A stretch of 64,000 nt of DNA from Megaustenia siamemsis (GCA_032433765.1 JAVIAB010000041.1:73802232-73866231); one strand, 5' to 3'. Counted from the first letter of the stretch, positions 1 to 11,274 are shown. The notes: a model not told the origin generated them from the letters alone. Program-made: numbers and translations.

Positions 1-154
1 TGTTAGATGGCACATACTGCTCATAGAATCTTCCACCAATTGTCTATATTCTGAGTAAATATAGAGAGTGAGTCTCGTATGCCTAAGGTCGCTTATTTGG
101 AAGTGTACTGTAATGCATTGTCTATCATGGCAAGGTACTGTGTCAAGGAATACA

Positions 155-475
155 GGTTCCATCCTGCTTCGGACTGTCTATTTTTTTTTTCTGTTCTTGA
201 TTATTTGTCTAACAGCCTACCAAAAGTAATATTAGAAGGGGAAAATACAAGGCAGAGGCAAACCAAGACTAACATGGACGAGTAACATCAAAAGATGAAC
301 AAGTCAGCCTATGACAATCTGCACTATCCAAGCAAGAGACAGAGTGGAATGGCGCTCCATGGTAGCCAACCATGCAGAGACGACACTCAATGATGATGAT
401 GATGATTATTTGTGTATTTTTTCTGAGTGTTGTAAACATACTTCTTCCCCTGAAATGATTCATTGATCTGCCACC
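155..475 (+). repeat. SINE-2-like dispersed repeat, interrupted by a LINE insertion
   Basis: The stretches 155-208 and 404-475 together match the uninterrupted copy at about 23345-23445 (a tRNA-like B-box region, a T-run, a gattatttgt segment, then a tail containing gctgtaaacatac). The match is broken by the inserted LINE fragment at 209-403. The family is called SINE-like because its other copies carry RNA polymerase III box-like motifs. Confidence 0.5.
209..403 (+). mobile_element. 5'-truncated LINE 3' end (family D) with 10-bp target duplication
   Basis: The + strand reads degenerate LINE C-terminal sequence ending in ARDRVEWRSMVANHAETT, followed by a GAT-repeat tail. Direct repeats of gattatttgt flank it at 199-208 and 404-413, as expected for target-primed insertion. 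Related 3' ends occur at 30050, 46095 and 60935 on the opposite strand. Only the tail of the element is present. Confidence 0.65.
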
Positions 476-569
476 TCAGAAAGATTTTGTTCATAATAAT
501 ATTAATTTATTATCGTTTATTTCCTATACCTGCCAACATCGTCTTTTTTGTTAGAGTTCTTTTCAGTGC

Positions 570-1079
570 TTCTCAAGGCCATTCTCTTCTCCTCCGACCT
601 GATGTTTCTCAAGGCCATTCTCTTCGCCACCGACCTGATGTTTCTCAAGGCCATTCTCTTCTCCTCCGACCTGATGTTTCTCAAGGTCATTCTCTTCTCC
701 ACCGACCTGATGTTTCTCAAGGCCATTCTCATCTCTTCCGACCTGATGTTTCTCAAGGCCATTCTCTTCTCCTCCGACCTGATGTTTCTCAAGGCCATTC
801 TCTTCTCCGTCGACCCGATGTTTCTCAGGGCCATTCTCTTCTCCACCGACCTGATGTTTCTCAAGGCCATTCTCTTCTCCACCGACCTGATGTTTCTCAA
901 GGCCATTCTCTTCTCCGCCGACCTGATGTTTCTCAGGGCCATTCTCTTCTCCACCGACCTGATGTTTCTCAAGGTCATTCTCTTCTCCACCGACCTGATG
1001 TTTCTCAAGGCCATTCTCTTCTCCACCGACCTGATGTTTCTCAAGGCCATTCTCTTCTCCTCCGACCTGATGTTTCTCA
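570..1079. repeat. 36-bp minisatellite, about 14 copies
   Basis: A 36-bp unit (begins tttctcaaggccattctc, ends tcctccgacctgatg) is repeated about 14 times with scattered substitutions and no obvious length change. The unit length is a multiple of three and lacks stops, so several frames stay open on both strands (12-residue periods such as LRNIRSEEKRMA on the minus strand). I see no independent evidence that any frame is translated. Confidence 0.9.
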
Positions 1080-1119
1080 TTTGAGCGCCTGCTGAGTAAT
1101 CCCTGGTTGTTTCTTCTAA

Positions 1120-1420
1120 ATCTAGCTTGCTGTCGGAGCTACTGAGTTTAGTTCTCTGTGCACAGTTTTTCATCCGGATCATGTTTCATTATTCCGATTG
1201 TTTACTATGAATGATGATATCGTATGACAAAGGACAGATAGTTGCATTCACTTTCAGTGCAGCTACACCTTATATCTTTTAGCATGTGCTGTGGCTGTTG
1301 TGACGAGGACTGCAGCTGCTTTTCTTTGTTTGGATCCGTCAATGAGATTAGATGTTAATTCAGATGAGTCCATTGGTACAGGTGGTTGGGCAGCAATTAT
1401 GGATATTAGTATAATAATAC
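1120..1420 (+). repeat. Dispersed repeat R1, copy 1
   Basis: Matches 57905-58215 on the same strand and 1553-1800 in inverted orientation. Shared landmarks are tactgagtt near the start, gatgaatgatgatatc in the middle and cagttgagcaattatgga-like sequence at the end. No coding domain recognised, so the type of element is unknown. Confidence 0.55.
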
Positions 1421-1545
1421 AAATCCGACATTTGTCCATATTCTTTTCTTAACAGTAGATGAGATAAATGGTTGCATGGCTATTTCTCTTATTTCAGCAT
1501 TAGTCTGGGATTCATTCCATTTAATACAAAATATTAGGTTATAGT
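1421..1545 (-). mobile_element. RTE-like LINE fragment (family B)
   Basis: Minus-strand translation gives ESQTNAEIREIAMQPFISS then TVKKRIWTNV. This aligns with the LINE C-terminal segment at 15160-15290 (EFKTNIEIREMVMQPKISS) and with the intact LINE at 30451-33393 (EFKTNEEIREIANQPLISS). A short decayed remnant lying between the two inverted R1 copies. Confidence 0.65.
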
Positions 1546-1552
1546 TATAGTT

Positions 1553-1800
1553 GTTCAAAGGCCCCAGTATCACTGCAAACGAATGAAAATAAATAATTGC
1601 TCAACCACCAGTGCCAGTGGAATCATTCGAATTAACATCTCGTCGAATATCCAAACAAAGAAAGGCAGCTACAGTCACCATAGCAGCATATACAGCACAC
1701 GTCAAAAGACATAAGGCATTTAGCACCAACAGTGAACGCAACTAAACGATACAATATCATCATTTATCGTAAGCAATCGAAACCTTCATCATACGATATC
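1553..1800 (-). repeat. Dispersed repeat R1, inverted copy 2
   Basis: The reverse complement matches 1120-1420 and 57905-58215, beginning ggccccagtatcactgcaaa on the + strand. With copy 1 it forms an imperfect inverted pair around the LINE fragment at 1421-1545. Confidence 0.55.
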
Positions 1801-1959
1801 ATCATTTATCGTAAGCAATCAAAATATAGAAACACCACCCGATGAAACACACAGCCCATGGTTTGCACCGAGCACTAATGTCAGTAGCTCCTGCAGCAAG
1901 CCGGACTTGGAATATGAGGAAACTGCAACATGGAACCTTTTCAGACAATTCCTCAATGG

Positions 1960-2510
1960 TTCATTACCGTTTTTTTTTCTCAATTTCCGTTGTCGTTTTC
2001 CAGCATTCAGACGTATACGTGAGAATGAATAATACTTTTGAGTTGAAAATTCTAAGTTTTGTTTTTGTGCTGAGTATCTTAGAATGCCTTATTTTTGCAA
2101 GGTATTTTAAGTTTAAAGACACTTTTGCTATCCTGATCTTTTTTTCTAGTTTCTCCCTCCTGATCTATACTGCCACCAAGTTATATAAAGTAATCCACTT
2201 CCTGCACCGTTTTCCCATCCAGGTAAATATTGCCTTTTGGTACAGCCCTGGTTGTCATTATATTGGTCTTCTCTCTGTTAATTTCAAGTCCTATTCTGTG
2301 AGCCAATGATGATAAGGAATGTGTGATGCCCTGTATCCCATGCATATTATCACTAAAGAGTACAGTGTCGTCTGCAAAATCCAGATCTTTGTCGTCTGCA
2401 AAATCCAGATCTTTGTCGTCTGCAAAATCCAGATCTTTGTCGTCTGCAAAATCCAGATCTTTAGTGACAATATTTGCAGATGCAAAGAAAAAGCAGATGC
2501 CCTGTTTTCA
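1960..2510 (-). pseudogene. LINE reverse transcriptase fragment, minus strand
   Basis: Reading the minus strand gives RT palm sequence: DLDFADDTVLFSDNMHGI, then LAHRIGLEINREKT (the conserved segment after the catalytic motif) and a YLDGKTVQEVDYFI-like stretch, ending in TLTYASECWK-like sequence. Several frameshifts and stops are present, so it is dead. Its catalytic-motif codons have been amplified into the tandem array at 2367-2462. Confidence 0.75.
2367..2462 (-). repeat. 24-bp tandem repeat x4 made of the RT FADD-motif codons
   Basis: Four exact 24-bp copies (2367-2390, 2391-2414, 2415-2438, 2439-2462). On the minus strand each reads KDLDFADD, the conserved catalytic motif of non-LTR reverse transcriptases, in frame with the surrounding RT fragment. 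Confidence 0.95.
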
Positions 2511-2725
2511 ATAGCTAACAGAGGAGGTTTTAAGATTAGCTAATAAAAGAAGAGAGTAATGAACAAGCTCAGGAAGGAAAGGAAAGCAGTGGAAGATGTA
2601 GACCACTTTGTGTACCTTGAAGGTTGTATAGGTGAAGAAGGTGACACTAAAAATGGGATCATAGCCAGAATAGAAAAGGCAGAATGACTTTCAGAAACTT
2701 TCATAGACTATCGGAAAAAAAAAAT
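2465..2725 (+). pseudogene. LINE reverse transcriptase fragment, plus strand
   Basis: The + strand gives KEKADALFSIANRGGFKIS, then VMNKLRKERKAVEDVDHFVY followed by LEGCIGEEGDTKNGIIARI. This corresponds to the RT segment that follows the catalytic motif. It runs opposite to the fragment at 1960-2510, so two LINE pieces meet about 2465. Stops interrupt it. Confidence 0.65.
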
Positions 2726-2773
2726 CCTAGGCATACAAACAAAACTTATATGTATTATCCACACTTCCCTACA

Positions 2774-3042
2774 GCCATGATAGCTCAGTGGTTAGTGAAC
2801 TGGACTACCACGGACAAGAGGTAGGGTTCGATCCCAACCGATGGCTTCCGGGTTCACCAAGCCTTAAATGGGTACCGGATTTTTTCTGGGAAAGTAAAGC
2901 GGCACGGGCGTAATACCGATCACATTATTACCCCAAAAATCATGTGCCGAAAGTCTATAAAACTTATGGTCACTAACACCATATTCTCCATACGCCACTT
3001 GGCGTGACGGGGTACTTTGCTTTTTTTACTTTTTATATGCCA
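2774..3042 (+). mobile_element. tRNA-derived SINE-1, copy a
   Basis: A tRNA-like head has an A box (tagctcagtgg, 2781-2791) and a B box (ggttcgatccc, 2825-2835). A family-specific body follows (aataccgatcacatt, cactaacaccatattc, ggcgtgacggggtacttt). Matching copies lie at 22291-22548 (minus) and 24024-24303 (plus). The long body and multiple dispersed copies argue against a functional tRNA gene. Confidence 0.8.
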
Positions 3043-4540
3043 AATATCTCCCCCCCCCCTCATTTGCTGATTATATAGTCATATACCAATTGTTTGTGGT
3101 TATATGTTCTAGTGTCATTGTCCTAGGAATGATTTAATTTATATTTGAAGTTAGAAATGTCACAACTAAAAGTATATTATGGTTACAAGATTGTTTCATT
3201 AAGAAATTAAAATTTAATGACTAATACAACAAAAAATGTGGAGAACTTGAAAAGAGATCTACTTCAAGGAAAATTATGTTTGACATTAGTTGTATCAAGA
3301 GAAATGGTACTGTTTGTTTTTGACCTAAAGCTAAACATATAAATTATTGATTTATTGTTTCTGCTTTATTAAATCATTAGTATTTTTTATCTCCTGAGCA
3401 AGGTTTTAGCCAAATCAATGTTTCACCCATGTTTCTCTAAAACTCTGGCAATTAGTTTTTCTTAAATAAAGAAAGCTATTTCAACTTAAACCTGTCATTT
3501 ATGTCATTTCTCATTTCTGAGGAGTGCCTGGAGTTTACTATAGGGCTGGAGACTAAGGCTGCATGACCAGTGCAGTTGTCAGGAGGTATTCTGATCAAAA
3601 TATTTATATTTCAAGCCTGATACACTATCACTGATAATGGTTTATTTATTTTACACATTCTGTTTGTAATTTACAAATCTTTTGTATTTTCATTTACATA
3701 ATCATCACATTATCGTTGGCTTGCCATTTTTATTTTATTTTATTAAATGTTCAGTGAATACTGGTCTTTATAAAGGGACATTACCGCCGTTGGTACTATT
3801 CAAATGATGTCTTGAGTGAAACCACAATGGCAAAACACTAACTCCAGAACAAATGATGTCTTGAGTGAAACACAATGGCAAAACACTAACTCCTGAATAA
3901 TTGCCTTGTCGAAGCTGCAAATAAAAATAAAGAAAAGATAATAATTACTAGTTGTGCTATCTGCATTCACCCGAGATCTGATTGATCTGTTGAGAACATA
4001 AACAAAAACAACTGAGACCTGGTCAAAGATCTTGTCTTACCTGGCGATGCAGTCCTGGCTGCTTATGGTGAAATAGCGAAGATAAATTATAAAAAAAAAA
4101 AGATATGGCAAACAAAAACGTATGTTTAAAGTAGATCAAATACTGTCTCCTTTCTATGCTCATATCCAGTATTATACGTTTAGTTTTATATTAACGGTAT
4201 AGGCATTTTTATATAGAGTTATTTATTTTATATTCAATGTTTTATTAAAAGTTGTTTTCGAGCATAGTCTCTAAGTTAGTATCTTTTGAAAACAAGGAGC
4301 TGCGTGTCATTGATTGTAGATTGTATTATATTATAGTGTTCAGTTATGTTACCTGAACATGAAGCCTAGACTAAACTGATATAATATAAGACTTAGTAAA
4401 ACTCTCTATATGTAGATGGAAATGTCAGTATTTTGTTGTATTCCTTTTTTGTAAAGCTGCCACCATACCTTAAAGGAGTGTACGTTACACCCCACTTCTG
4501 GCTCCTTGCTACCAGCTTTACCGCAGCATTGCAATTATTT
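3043..4540. other. AT-rich stretch with no recognised gene
   Basis: No coding domain seen. The only structure noted is a direct duplication of about 49 bp at 3801-3849 and 3850-3897 (each begins caaatgatgtcttgagtg), differing by one deleted base and a substitution. Nothing recognisable in the rest. Confidence 0.5.
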
Positions 4541-4544
4541 GTCT

Positions 4545-4645
4545 GTTCAAACTGAGGCAAACAGAAGAGCAAAAGACCGAAAATGATATCTCCTCTCGAC
4601 GCTGAAAGGCAAATGAGGAAGGGAGGAAGAAGAAGAAAAATGTCT
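4545..4645 (-). repeat. Short dispersed repeat shared with 28555-28650
   Basis: The reverse complement of this segment and the + strand at 28555-28650 both contain ttccttcctcatttgccttt followed by agcgtc, gagatat and cggtctttt-like blocks. Origin unknown. The 23-bp array starts about 55 bp beyond it. Confidence 0.4.
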
Positions 4646-4700
4646 CGTTCAGAGCGCGCGATATTCACTGGTGTGACGGCAGTCGAGCGAATGCGCACCG

Positions 4701-7247
4701 TTTGTCACAAGTTGCAAGTTCCCTTTGTCACAAGTTGCAAGTTCCCTTTGTCACAAGTTGCAGGTTCCCTTTGTCACAAGTTGCAGGTTCCCTTTGTCAC
4801 AAGTTGCAGGTTCCCTTTGTCACAAGTTGCAAGTTCCCTTTGTCACAAGTTGCAGGTTCCCTTTGTCACAAGTTGCAGGTTCCCTTTGTCACAAGTTGCA
4901 GGTTCCCTTGTCAAAAGTTGCAGGTTCCCTTTGTCACAAGTTGCAAGTTCCCTTTGTCACAAGTTGCAGGTTCCCTTTGTCACAAGTTGCAAGTTCCCTT
5001 TGTCACAAGTTGCAGGTTCCCTTTGTCACAAGTTGCAGGTTCCCTTTGTCACAAGTTGCAGGTTCCCTTTGTCACAAGTTGCAGGTTCCCTTTGTCACAA
5101 GTTGCAGGTTCCCTTTGTCACAAGTTGCAGGTTCCCTTTGTCACAAGTTGCAGGTTCCCTTTGTCACAAGTTGCAGGTTCCCTTTGTCACAAGTTGCAGG
5201 TTCCCTTTGTCACAAGTTGCAAGTTCCCTTTGTCACAAGTTGCAGGTTCCCTTTGTCACAAGTTGCAAGTTCCCTTTGTCACAAGTTGCAAGTTCCCTTT
5301 GTCACAAGTTGCAGGTTCCCTTTGTCACAAGTTGCAGGTTCCCTTTGTCACAAGTTGCAAGTTCCCTTTGTCACAAGTTGCAAGTTCCCTTTGTCACAAG
5401 TTGCAAGTTCCCTTTGTCACAAGTTGCAGGTTCCCTTTGTCACAAGTTGCAGGTTCCCTTTGTCACAAGTTGCAGGTTCCTTTGTCACAAGTTGCAAGTT
5501 CCCTTTGTCACAAGTTGCAGGTTCCCTTTGTCACAAGTTGCAGGTTCCCTTTGTCACAAGTTGCAGGTTCCCTTTGTCAAAAGTTGCAGGTTCCCTTTGT
5601 CACAAGTTGCAAGTTCCCTTTGTCACAAGTTGCAGGTTCCCTTTGTCACAAGTTGCAAGTTCCCTTTGTCACAAGTTGCAGGTTCCCTTTGTCACAAGTT
5701 GCAGGTTCCCTTTGTCACAAGTTGCAGGTTCCCTTTGTCACAAGTTGCAGGTTCCCTTTGTCACAAGTTGCAGGTTCCCTTTGTCACAAGTTGCAGGTTC
5801 CCTTTGTCACAAGTTGCAGGTTCCCTTTGTCACAAGTTGCAGGTTCCCTTTGTCACAAGTTGCAGGTTCCCTTTGTCACAAGTTGCAAGTTCCCTTTGTC
5901 ACAAGTTGCAGGTTCCCTTTGTCACAAGTTGCAAGTTCCCTTTGTCACAAGTTGCAAGTTCCCTTTGTCACAAGTTGCAGGTTCCCTTTGTCACAAGTTG
6001 CAGGTTCCCTTTGTCACAAGTTGCAAGTTCCCTTTGTCACAAGTTGCAAGTTCCCTTTGTCACAAGTTGCAAGTTCCCTTTGTCACAAGTTGCAGGTTCC
6101 CTTTGTCACAAGTTGCAGGTTCCCTTTGTCACAAGTTGCAGGTTCCCTTTGTCACAAGTTGCAGGTTCCCTTTGTCACAAGTTGCAGGTTCCCTTTGTCA
6201 CAAGTTGCAGGTTCCCTTTGTCACAAGTTGCAGGTTCCCTTTGTCACAAGTTGCAAGTTCCCTTTGTCACAAGTTGCAGGTTCCCTTTGTCACAAGTTGC
6301 AAGTTCCCTTTGTCACAAGTTGCAAGTTCCCTTTGTCACAAGTTGCAGGTTCCCTTTGTCACAAGTTGCAGGTTCCCTTTGTCACAAGTTGCAAGTTCCC
6401 TTTGTCACAAGTTGCAAGTTCCCTTTGTCACAAGTTGCAAGTTCCCTTTGTCACAAGTTGCAGGTTCCCTTTGTCACAAGTTGCAAGTTCCCTTTGTCAC
6501 AAGTTGCAGGTTCCCTTTGTCACAAGTTGCAGGTTCCCTTTGTCACAAGTTGCAAGTTCCCTTTGTCACAAGTTGCAGGTTCCCTTTGTCACAAGTTGCA
6601 GGTTCCCTTTGTCACAAGTTGCAGGTTCCCTTTGTCACAAGTTGCAAGTTCCCTTTGTCACAAGTTGCAGGTTCCCTTTGTCACAAGTTGCAGGTTCCCT
6701 TTGTCACAAGTTCCAGGTTCCCTTTGTTACAAGTTCCAGGTTCCCTTTGTCACAAGTTCCAGGTTTCCTTTGTCACAAGTTGCAGGTTCCCTTTGTCACA
6801 AGTTCCAGGTTCCCTTTGTTACAAGTTCCAGGTTCCCTTTGTTGCAAGTTCCAGGTTCCCTTTGTCACAAGTTCCAGGTTCCCTTTGTTACAAGTTCCAG
6901 GTTCCCTTTGTCACAAGTTCCAGGTTTCCTTTGTTACAAGTTCCAGGTTCCCTTTGTCACAAGTTCCAGGTTCCCTTTGTCACAAGTTGCAGGTTCTCTT
7001 TGTTGCAAGTTCCAGGTTCCCTTTGTCACAAGTTCCAGGTTCCCTTTGTCACAAGTTGCAGGTTCCCTTTGTCACAAGTTCCAGGTTCCCTTTGTCACAA
7101 GTTCCAGGTTCCCTTTGTCACAAGTTCCAGGTTCCCTTTGTCACAAGTTGCAGGTTCCCTTTGTCACAAGTTCCAGGTTCCCTTTGTTACAAGTTCCAGG
7201 TTCCCTTTGTCACAAGTTCCAGGTTCCCTTTGTTACAAGTTCCAGGT
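4701..7247. repeat. 23-bp minisatellite, about 110 copies
   Basis: A 23-bp unit (tttgtcacaagttgca followed by A or G, then gttccc) is repeated for 2.5 kb. Up to about 6707 nearly all units carry ttgca(a/g)gt. From about 6708 most carry ttccaggt, with extra variants ttacaag and ttgcaag, so the right quarter is a distinct and more diverged zone. The unit contains no stop in any + frame, so all three + frames stay open for about 850 codons with the same 23-residue period. I read that as an artefact of the repeat. Confidence 0.95.
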
Positions 7248-7254
7248 TTGATTT

Positions 7255-7335
7255 GTTTATTTTGCTGCTAGATCTACCATTTCAGTATTGGTAGAATCAG
7301 CCATGAGAGAAGCTGCTCAGCAAAACAGCCTCTGA
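7255..7335 (+). mobile_element. 3' tail of a family C LINE abutting the 23-bp array
   Basis: The segment ttggtagaatcagccatgag (from about 7290), continuing agaagctgctcag, closely matches the C-terminal zinc-motif tail of the LINE at 45390-45430 (attggtagaattagccacga then gagaagctgatcgg). Only this short tail is recognisable. Confidence 0.55.
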
Positions 7336-7624
7336 CAATATTACTGAATATTTGCCTGATTTCATCCACAGCCTTCTGTAGTACTTACAGTAAAACTATT
7401 GATGGTTCTTAATGGTGATAAGCCCAAATATAAAATATTAAATACAGTTTTGTGTTTATGTTACATATTGAAGGATGTGTTTCATTCGTCTGTTTTTATA
7501 TTATTTCTGGCGTATGCTATGGGTTTCCCTTTGGAGATTAAAGAGTAGGGGGGAAAAAGACCGCAAGTACAGTCGCAAATGGGTGCTCGGATCAGAAAAT
7601 TGAATTAAAAACAAACAAAAGATG
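7336..7624. other. No recognised feature
   Basis: Ordinary AT-rich sequence up to the hAT target site. I see no coding or repeat signal. Confidence 0.4.
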
Positions 7625-7789
7625 CACTAGAGCAGGGGTGGCCAAATGGCGGCCCGCGGGCCGGATCCGGCCCGCCAGCCTAGTTTTCTTGGCCCGCGAA
7701 GCTCCACGGACTTACTTCATTTTTTACCCCTAATAGCGGATTTCTCCTGGTTTTAATCCGTGTCGGAGTTAACTCTTCTATCGTTCAAG

Positions 7790-8076
<287 letters not shown>

Positions 8077-8498
8077 ACTAATGGTGCCGACAATATTCAA
8101 AGTCTTTGCTTCGAGTTGGTACCGCAAAGTTGCTTTATTGTCAGTGCGGTGATAGCGTCAGATCTTTGGCTCAACATTTGTCGTCTGGACTTGTGGTGGC
8201 TCTTTCATTTCGCGATAAGGGGTTAATGAGGTTGGGAGGGACAGGGGTGAGGGGACCTCGTAGCTCTAATTCTGTCTTTGAAGTTACATTCAAAATGTTT
8301 CACTGTTCGCCTTCATTCCCTTTGATCCCATCGTCTTGTCTTGTCCATAAAATGATTGCAACGTGTTTATTTGGTCACAATCTTTTGATTTCATTGTCAA
8401 ACACAAGTCTGTGTATAACTGTCAAATCTGGACTTATTTTCGATAGTGGACCAACATTCTGTGACTTTTAACTTTGATGTGAGATTTTGTATTAAATC

Positions 8499-10287
8499 AT
8501 GTTAAAACGTAGAAAAGTTGATTGTGAAAATCGCATATTTAAACCTGAATGGGAATTAGATTATTTGTTCATCTTCAATAAGGATAGTAAACCTCAGTGC
8601 TTAATTTGCGTTCAAGTGTTAGCCGTTTTGAAGGAATATAATTTAAAACGGCACTATGCCACACATCATCAAAACATGTATGAGAAACATAGCATTGAAG
8701 CTAGGAAGCTTTTGGTTGAACAGCTGAAGACAAAGTTGAATCAACAGCAAAGTATGTATACAAAGGGCAATAAAATTAAAGAGTCATCGATCATTGCATC
8801 ATATACAGTTACCTATGAGCTTGCAAAATCTAAAAAACCCTTTACTGACGGAAATTTTGTGAAGAAATGTGCGATTCAAATGGCAAAGGCATTCGGTCAA
8901 GAAAAAATAGCCAAAGAATTTGAATCTGTGCCTCTTTCAAAACAAACTGTAGCCAGAAGAACAGAAGACATCAGTCTGCAACTGTCTCAAAGTTTAAAAT
9001 CTTGTATTGAAAACTGCTCATATTTTTCGCTCGCGATTGATGAAAGTACTGACATCACTGACACTTGCCAGCTTCTTATTTTTGTTAAAGTTATCCAGGA
9101 GGATTTTACTGTTATTGAAGAATTGTTGAAAGTTTGCTCTTTGCATGACACTTGTAGAGGGACAGACATATTTTCTGCAGTTCATAGTGCCGTAGATGAA
9201 GTAGGTGGTTTTGGAAATGTGTACTGATGGTTGCAAAGCTTTTATTGGTTCAAATACTGGTTTTGTTGGACTTCTAAAGCAAAACAAAATTAACGTACCT
9301 ACATTGCATTGCATAATTCATCAAGAGGCCCTTTGTGCAAAGTCCATAAATCTAAAAGACACCATGGCTACTGTTGTGAAAATAACAAATTTGATAAGAG
9401 GAGGACACAGGTCTTTAAATCACAGGAAGTTTTTATCATTTTTAGAGGAAGTAGATTCTAGCTACGGTGATCTCCTGCTTTATACAGAAGTAAGATGGCT
9501 TAGTCGAGGGAAATGTTTAATAATATTTTTTGAACTGAAGAATGACATTTATGACTTCCTGCGAGAGAACTTACCATGCTCCATTGATCTTCAACATGCA
9601 CTCAAAGACATTAATTTCCTTCATAATCTGGCATATCTCACAGACATCACACAACATTTGAACATATTGAATTTGCAGCTACAAGGGGAAAAGCAAACCA
9701 TTTTTCAATTGATGGGATATGTTGATGGTTTTAAAAAGAAGCTGAATCTATTTAGACTTTCTTTGCAAAAAAATGATCTGTTCCATTTTTCAAGTTGTAA
9801 GCAGTTGTTGTCAGAGATAGAAAGTGCAAACTTCAGTAAGTACGCAGCTGACATTGAACATTTGATTTGTGAATTTGATCGACGATTTCAAGATTTTGAA
9901 ATGTTTCGCCCGCAAACGGAACTTTTTAATAACCCAATTAAGTGCACAGTGGAGTGCCAGCCATCAGATCTTCAACTAGAGTTGTGTGACCTTCAGTGTG
10001 ACCCCTTCCTCAGTACTGTAAAGGCATTAGGAGCTGACTTCTGGAAATTGCTACCAAATGAACGTTACCCGTGTCTGAGAAAATGGGCACTAAAGATGTG
10101 CTCTATATTCGGCAGCACATATCTCTGCGAGACAACATTCTCTTCCATGAAGTTAATTAAATCTAAGACCAGGAACAGAATGACCGATTCGACATTGTCC
10201 CATACTCTCCGAATCGCCACGTCAAAAATGGAAGTGGACTTCAAATCTCTGGTGGAAAGCTGTGACAAGTCACAATCGTCGCACTGA
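8499..10287 (+). pseudogene. hAT transposase, ZBED/GTF2IRD2-like, split by one frameshift
   Basis: The transposase would bind the element ends and catalyse cut-and-paste transposition. Frame 1 (8499-9227, 242 residues) has a BED-type zinc finger near residues 34-57 (C34, C37 and the HYATHH histidines) and the first catalytic Asp in AIDESTD (D181). Frame 2 (from about 9205 to 10287) has the second Asp in MCTDGCKAF, an HCIIHQEAL motif, the RWLSRG motif, and near the C-terminus the CETTFSSMKLIKSKTRNRM block carrying the conserved Glu and the hAT dimerisation region. The two frames are offset by one base near 9205-9228, where frame 1 meets a TGA. Otherwise the ORF is uninterrupted, so inactivation is recent or a sequencing error. 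This is a transposon gene; domesticated GTF2IRD2/ZBED relatives exist, but the flanking inverted repeats and target duplication argue against domestication here. Confidence 0.9.
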
Positions 10288-10496
10288 GACATTAGAGGTA
10301 ATTTTAAAATGAATAATTAATGGATTTGTTACAAATCAAATATGTAGTCAAAGTGCAAGCATTATTTATATATTATTATATCGCATAGGTCCCTACTGTC
10401 ATTTTTGACGATATTCTTAAGTGTGGCCCGCGGGTCTTGGCCTTGGCTTTAATCCGGCCCTCGGGCAACCTCAAGTTGGCCACCACTGCACTAGAG

Positions 10497-11270
10497 CATT
10501 CACCAAATTATGTTTTCTTCTAACGATCTGTAAATAGGTAGATGACTGACGTTTTTTTTTTTTTTTCTACAATTGATTTCTTGATCAAAGAACGGTTAGA
10601 ACAATGCTGATTTTAATTGTACTTCCGGCATCTCTTTTAGCGTTCGTTGTACCAAAAGGTCACGATGGAGGGCATCGTACAAGGTGGGTGAGAGAGAGGA
10701 AGATCATGAATAAGGTTGATGCAAGATATCACAAACAAGCTGGGATCGACTTGTAGACAGTACGATGGGCATTGCACGAAGGATAAAGAAAACTTCAGAG
10801 TTACTGCCGTTTGAGTCACGTATGTTGACGGCATACGAGCACTGAGGGTGCATAATGAGCAGGCAATGAAGGATATGGCTTCTCGAACCGTACATACTGG
10901 ATTCTTTTCAGATTCTGCTTCAAAGCTGCAGCTGAAAATAGGTACTAGATAAATTAAATTGAAACCGTTATCGAAGCATCGAAAAAAAACGTATTTGTAG
11001 CTCTAATCAAATGATACACATACTGAATAAAAAAAGAGGGTGGGGGGGGGGGGGAACTTGGTAAACGTGAATGCCAAGTGAGTATGTTTCTGAAACGTCT
11101 TTTTTTATGATGACATATATGGACTGACTGTTAACCTGTCGAATAAAATGTTGTGTTGGAATTTGGAGCGGCCACTTTGAGCAACACACTTTGTTGTTCT
11201 CCCTCTCTCAAATCTTTAAATATTTTAACAATAATGCTGTATGCACCAGTCTAATAACAGTTCAACTAAG
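10497..11270. other. No confident gene; possible LINE debris
   Basis: Around 10650-10830 a + strand reading resembles the arginine-rich C-terminal end of a LINE protein, but it is too decayed to assign. A G-run lies at about 11039-11054. Nothing else recognised. Confidence 0.3.
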
Positions 11271-11274
11271 GTAA

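Noticed and set aside
2774..2850. tRNA gene
   Set aside because: A and B boxes are present, but the sequence is the head of a dispersed repeat with a shared long body (also at 22291 and 24024), so it is a SINE.
4583..7294. Three overlapping + strand ORFs of about 850-900 codons
   Set aside because: All are produced by the 23-bp array, whose unit has no stop in any + frame; the three frames encode the same 23-residue cycle. No gene.
8106..8471. 121-codon ORF upstream of the hAT transposase
   Set aside because: Lies in the transposon leader, has no recognised domain and includes microsatellite-flanking sequence.
8499..10287. Domesticated ZBED/GTF2IRD2-like host gene
   Set aside because: Terminal inverted repeats and an exact 8-bp target duplication surround it, so it is still a transposon copy.
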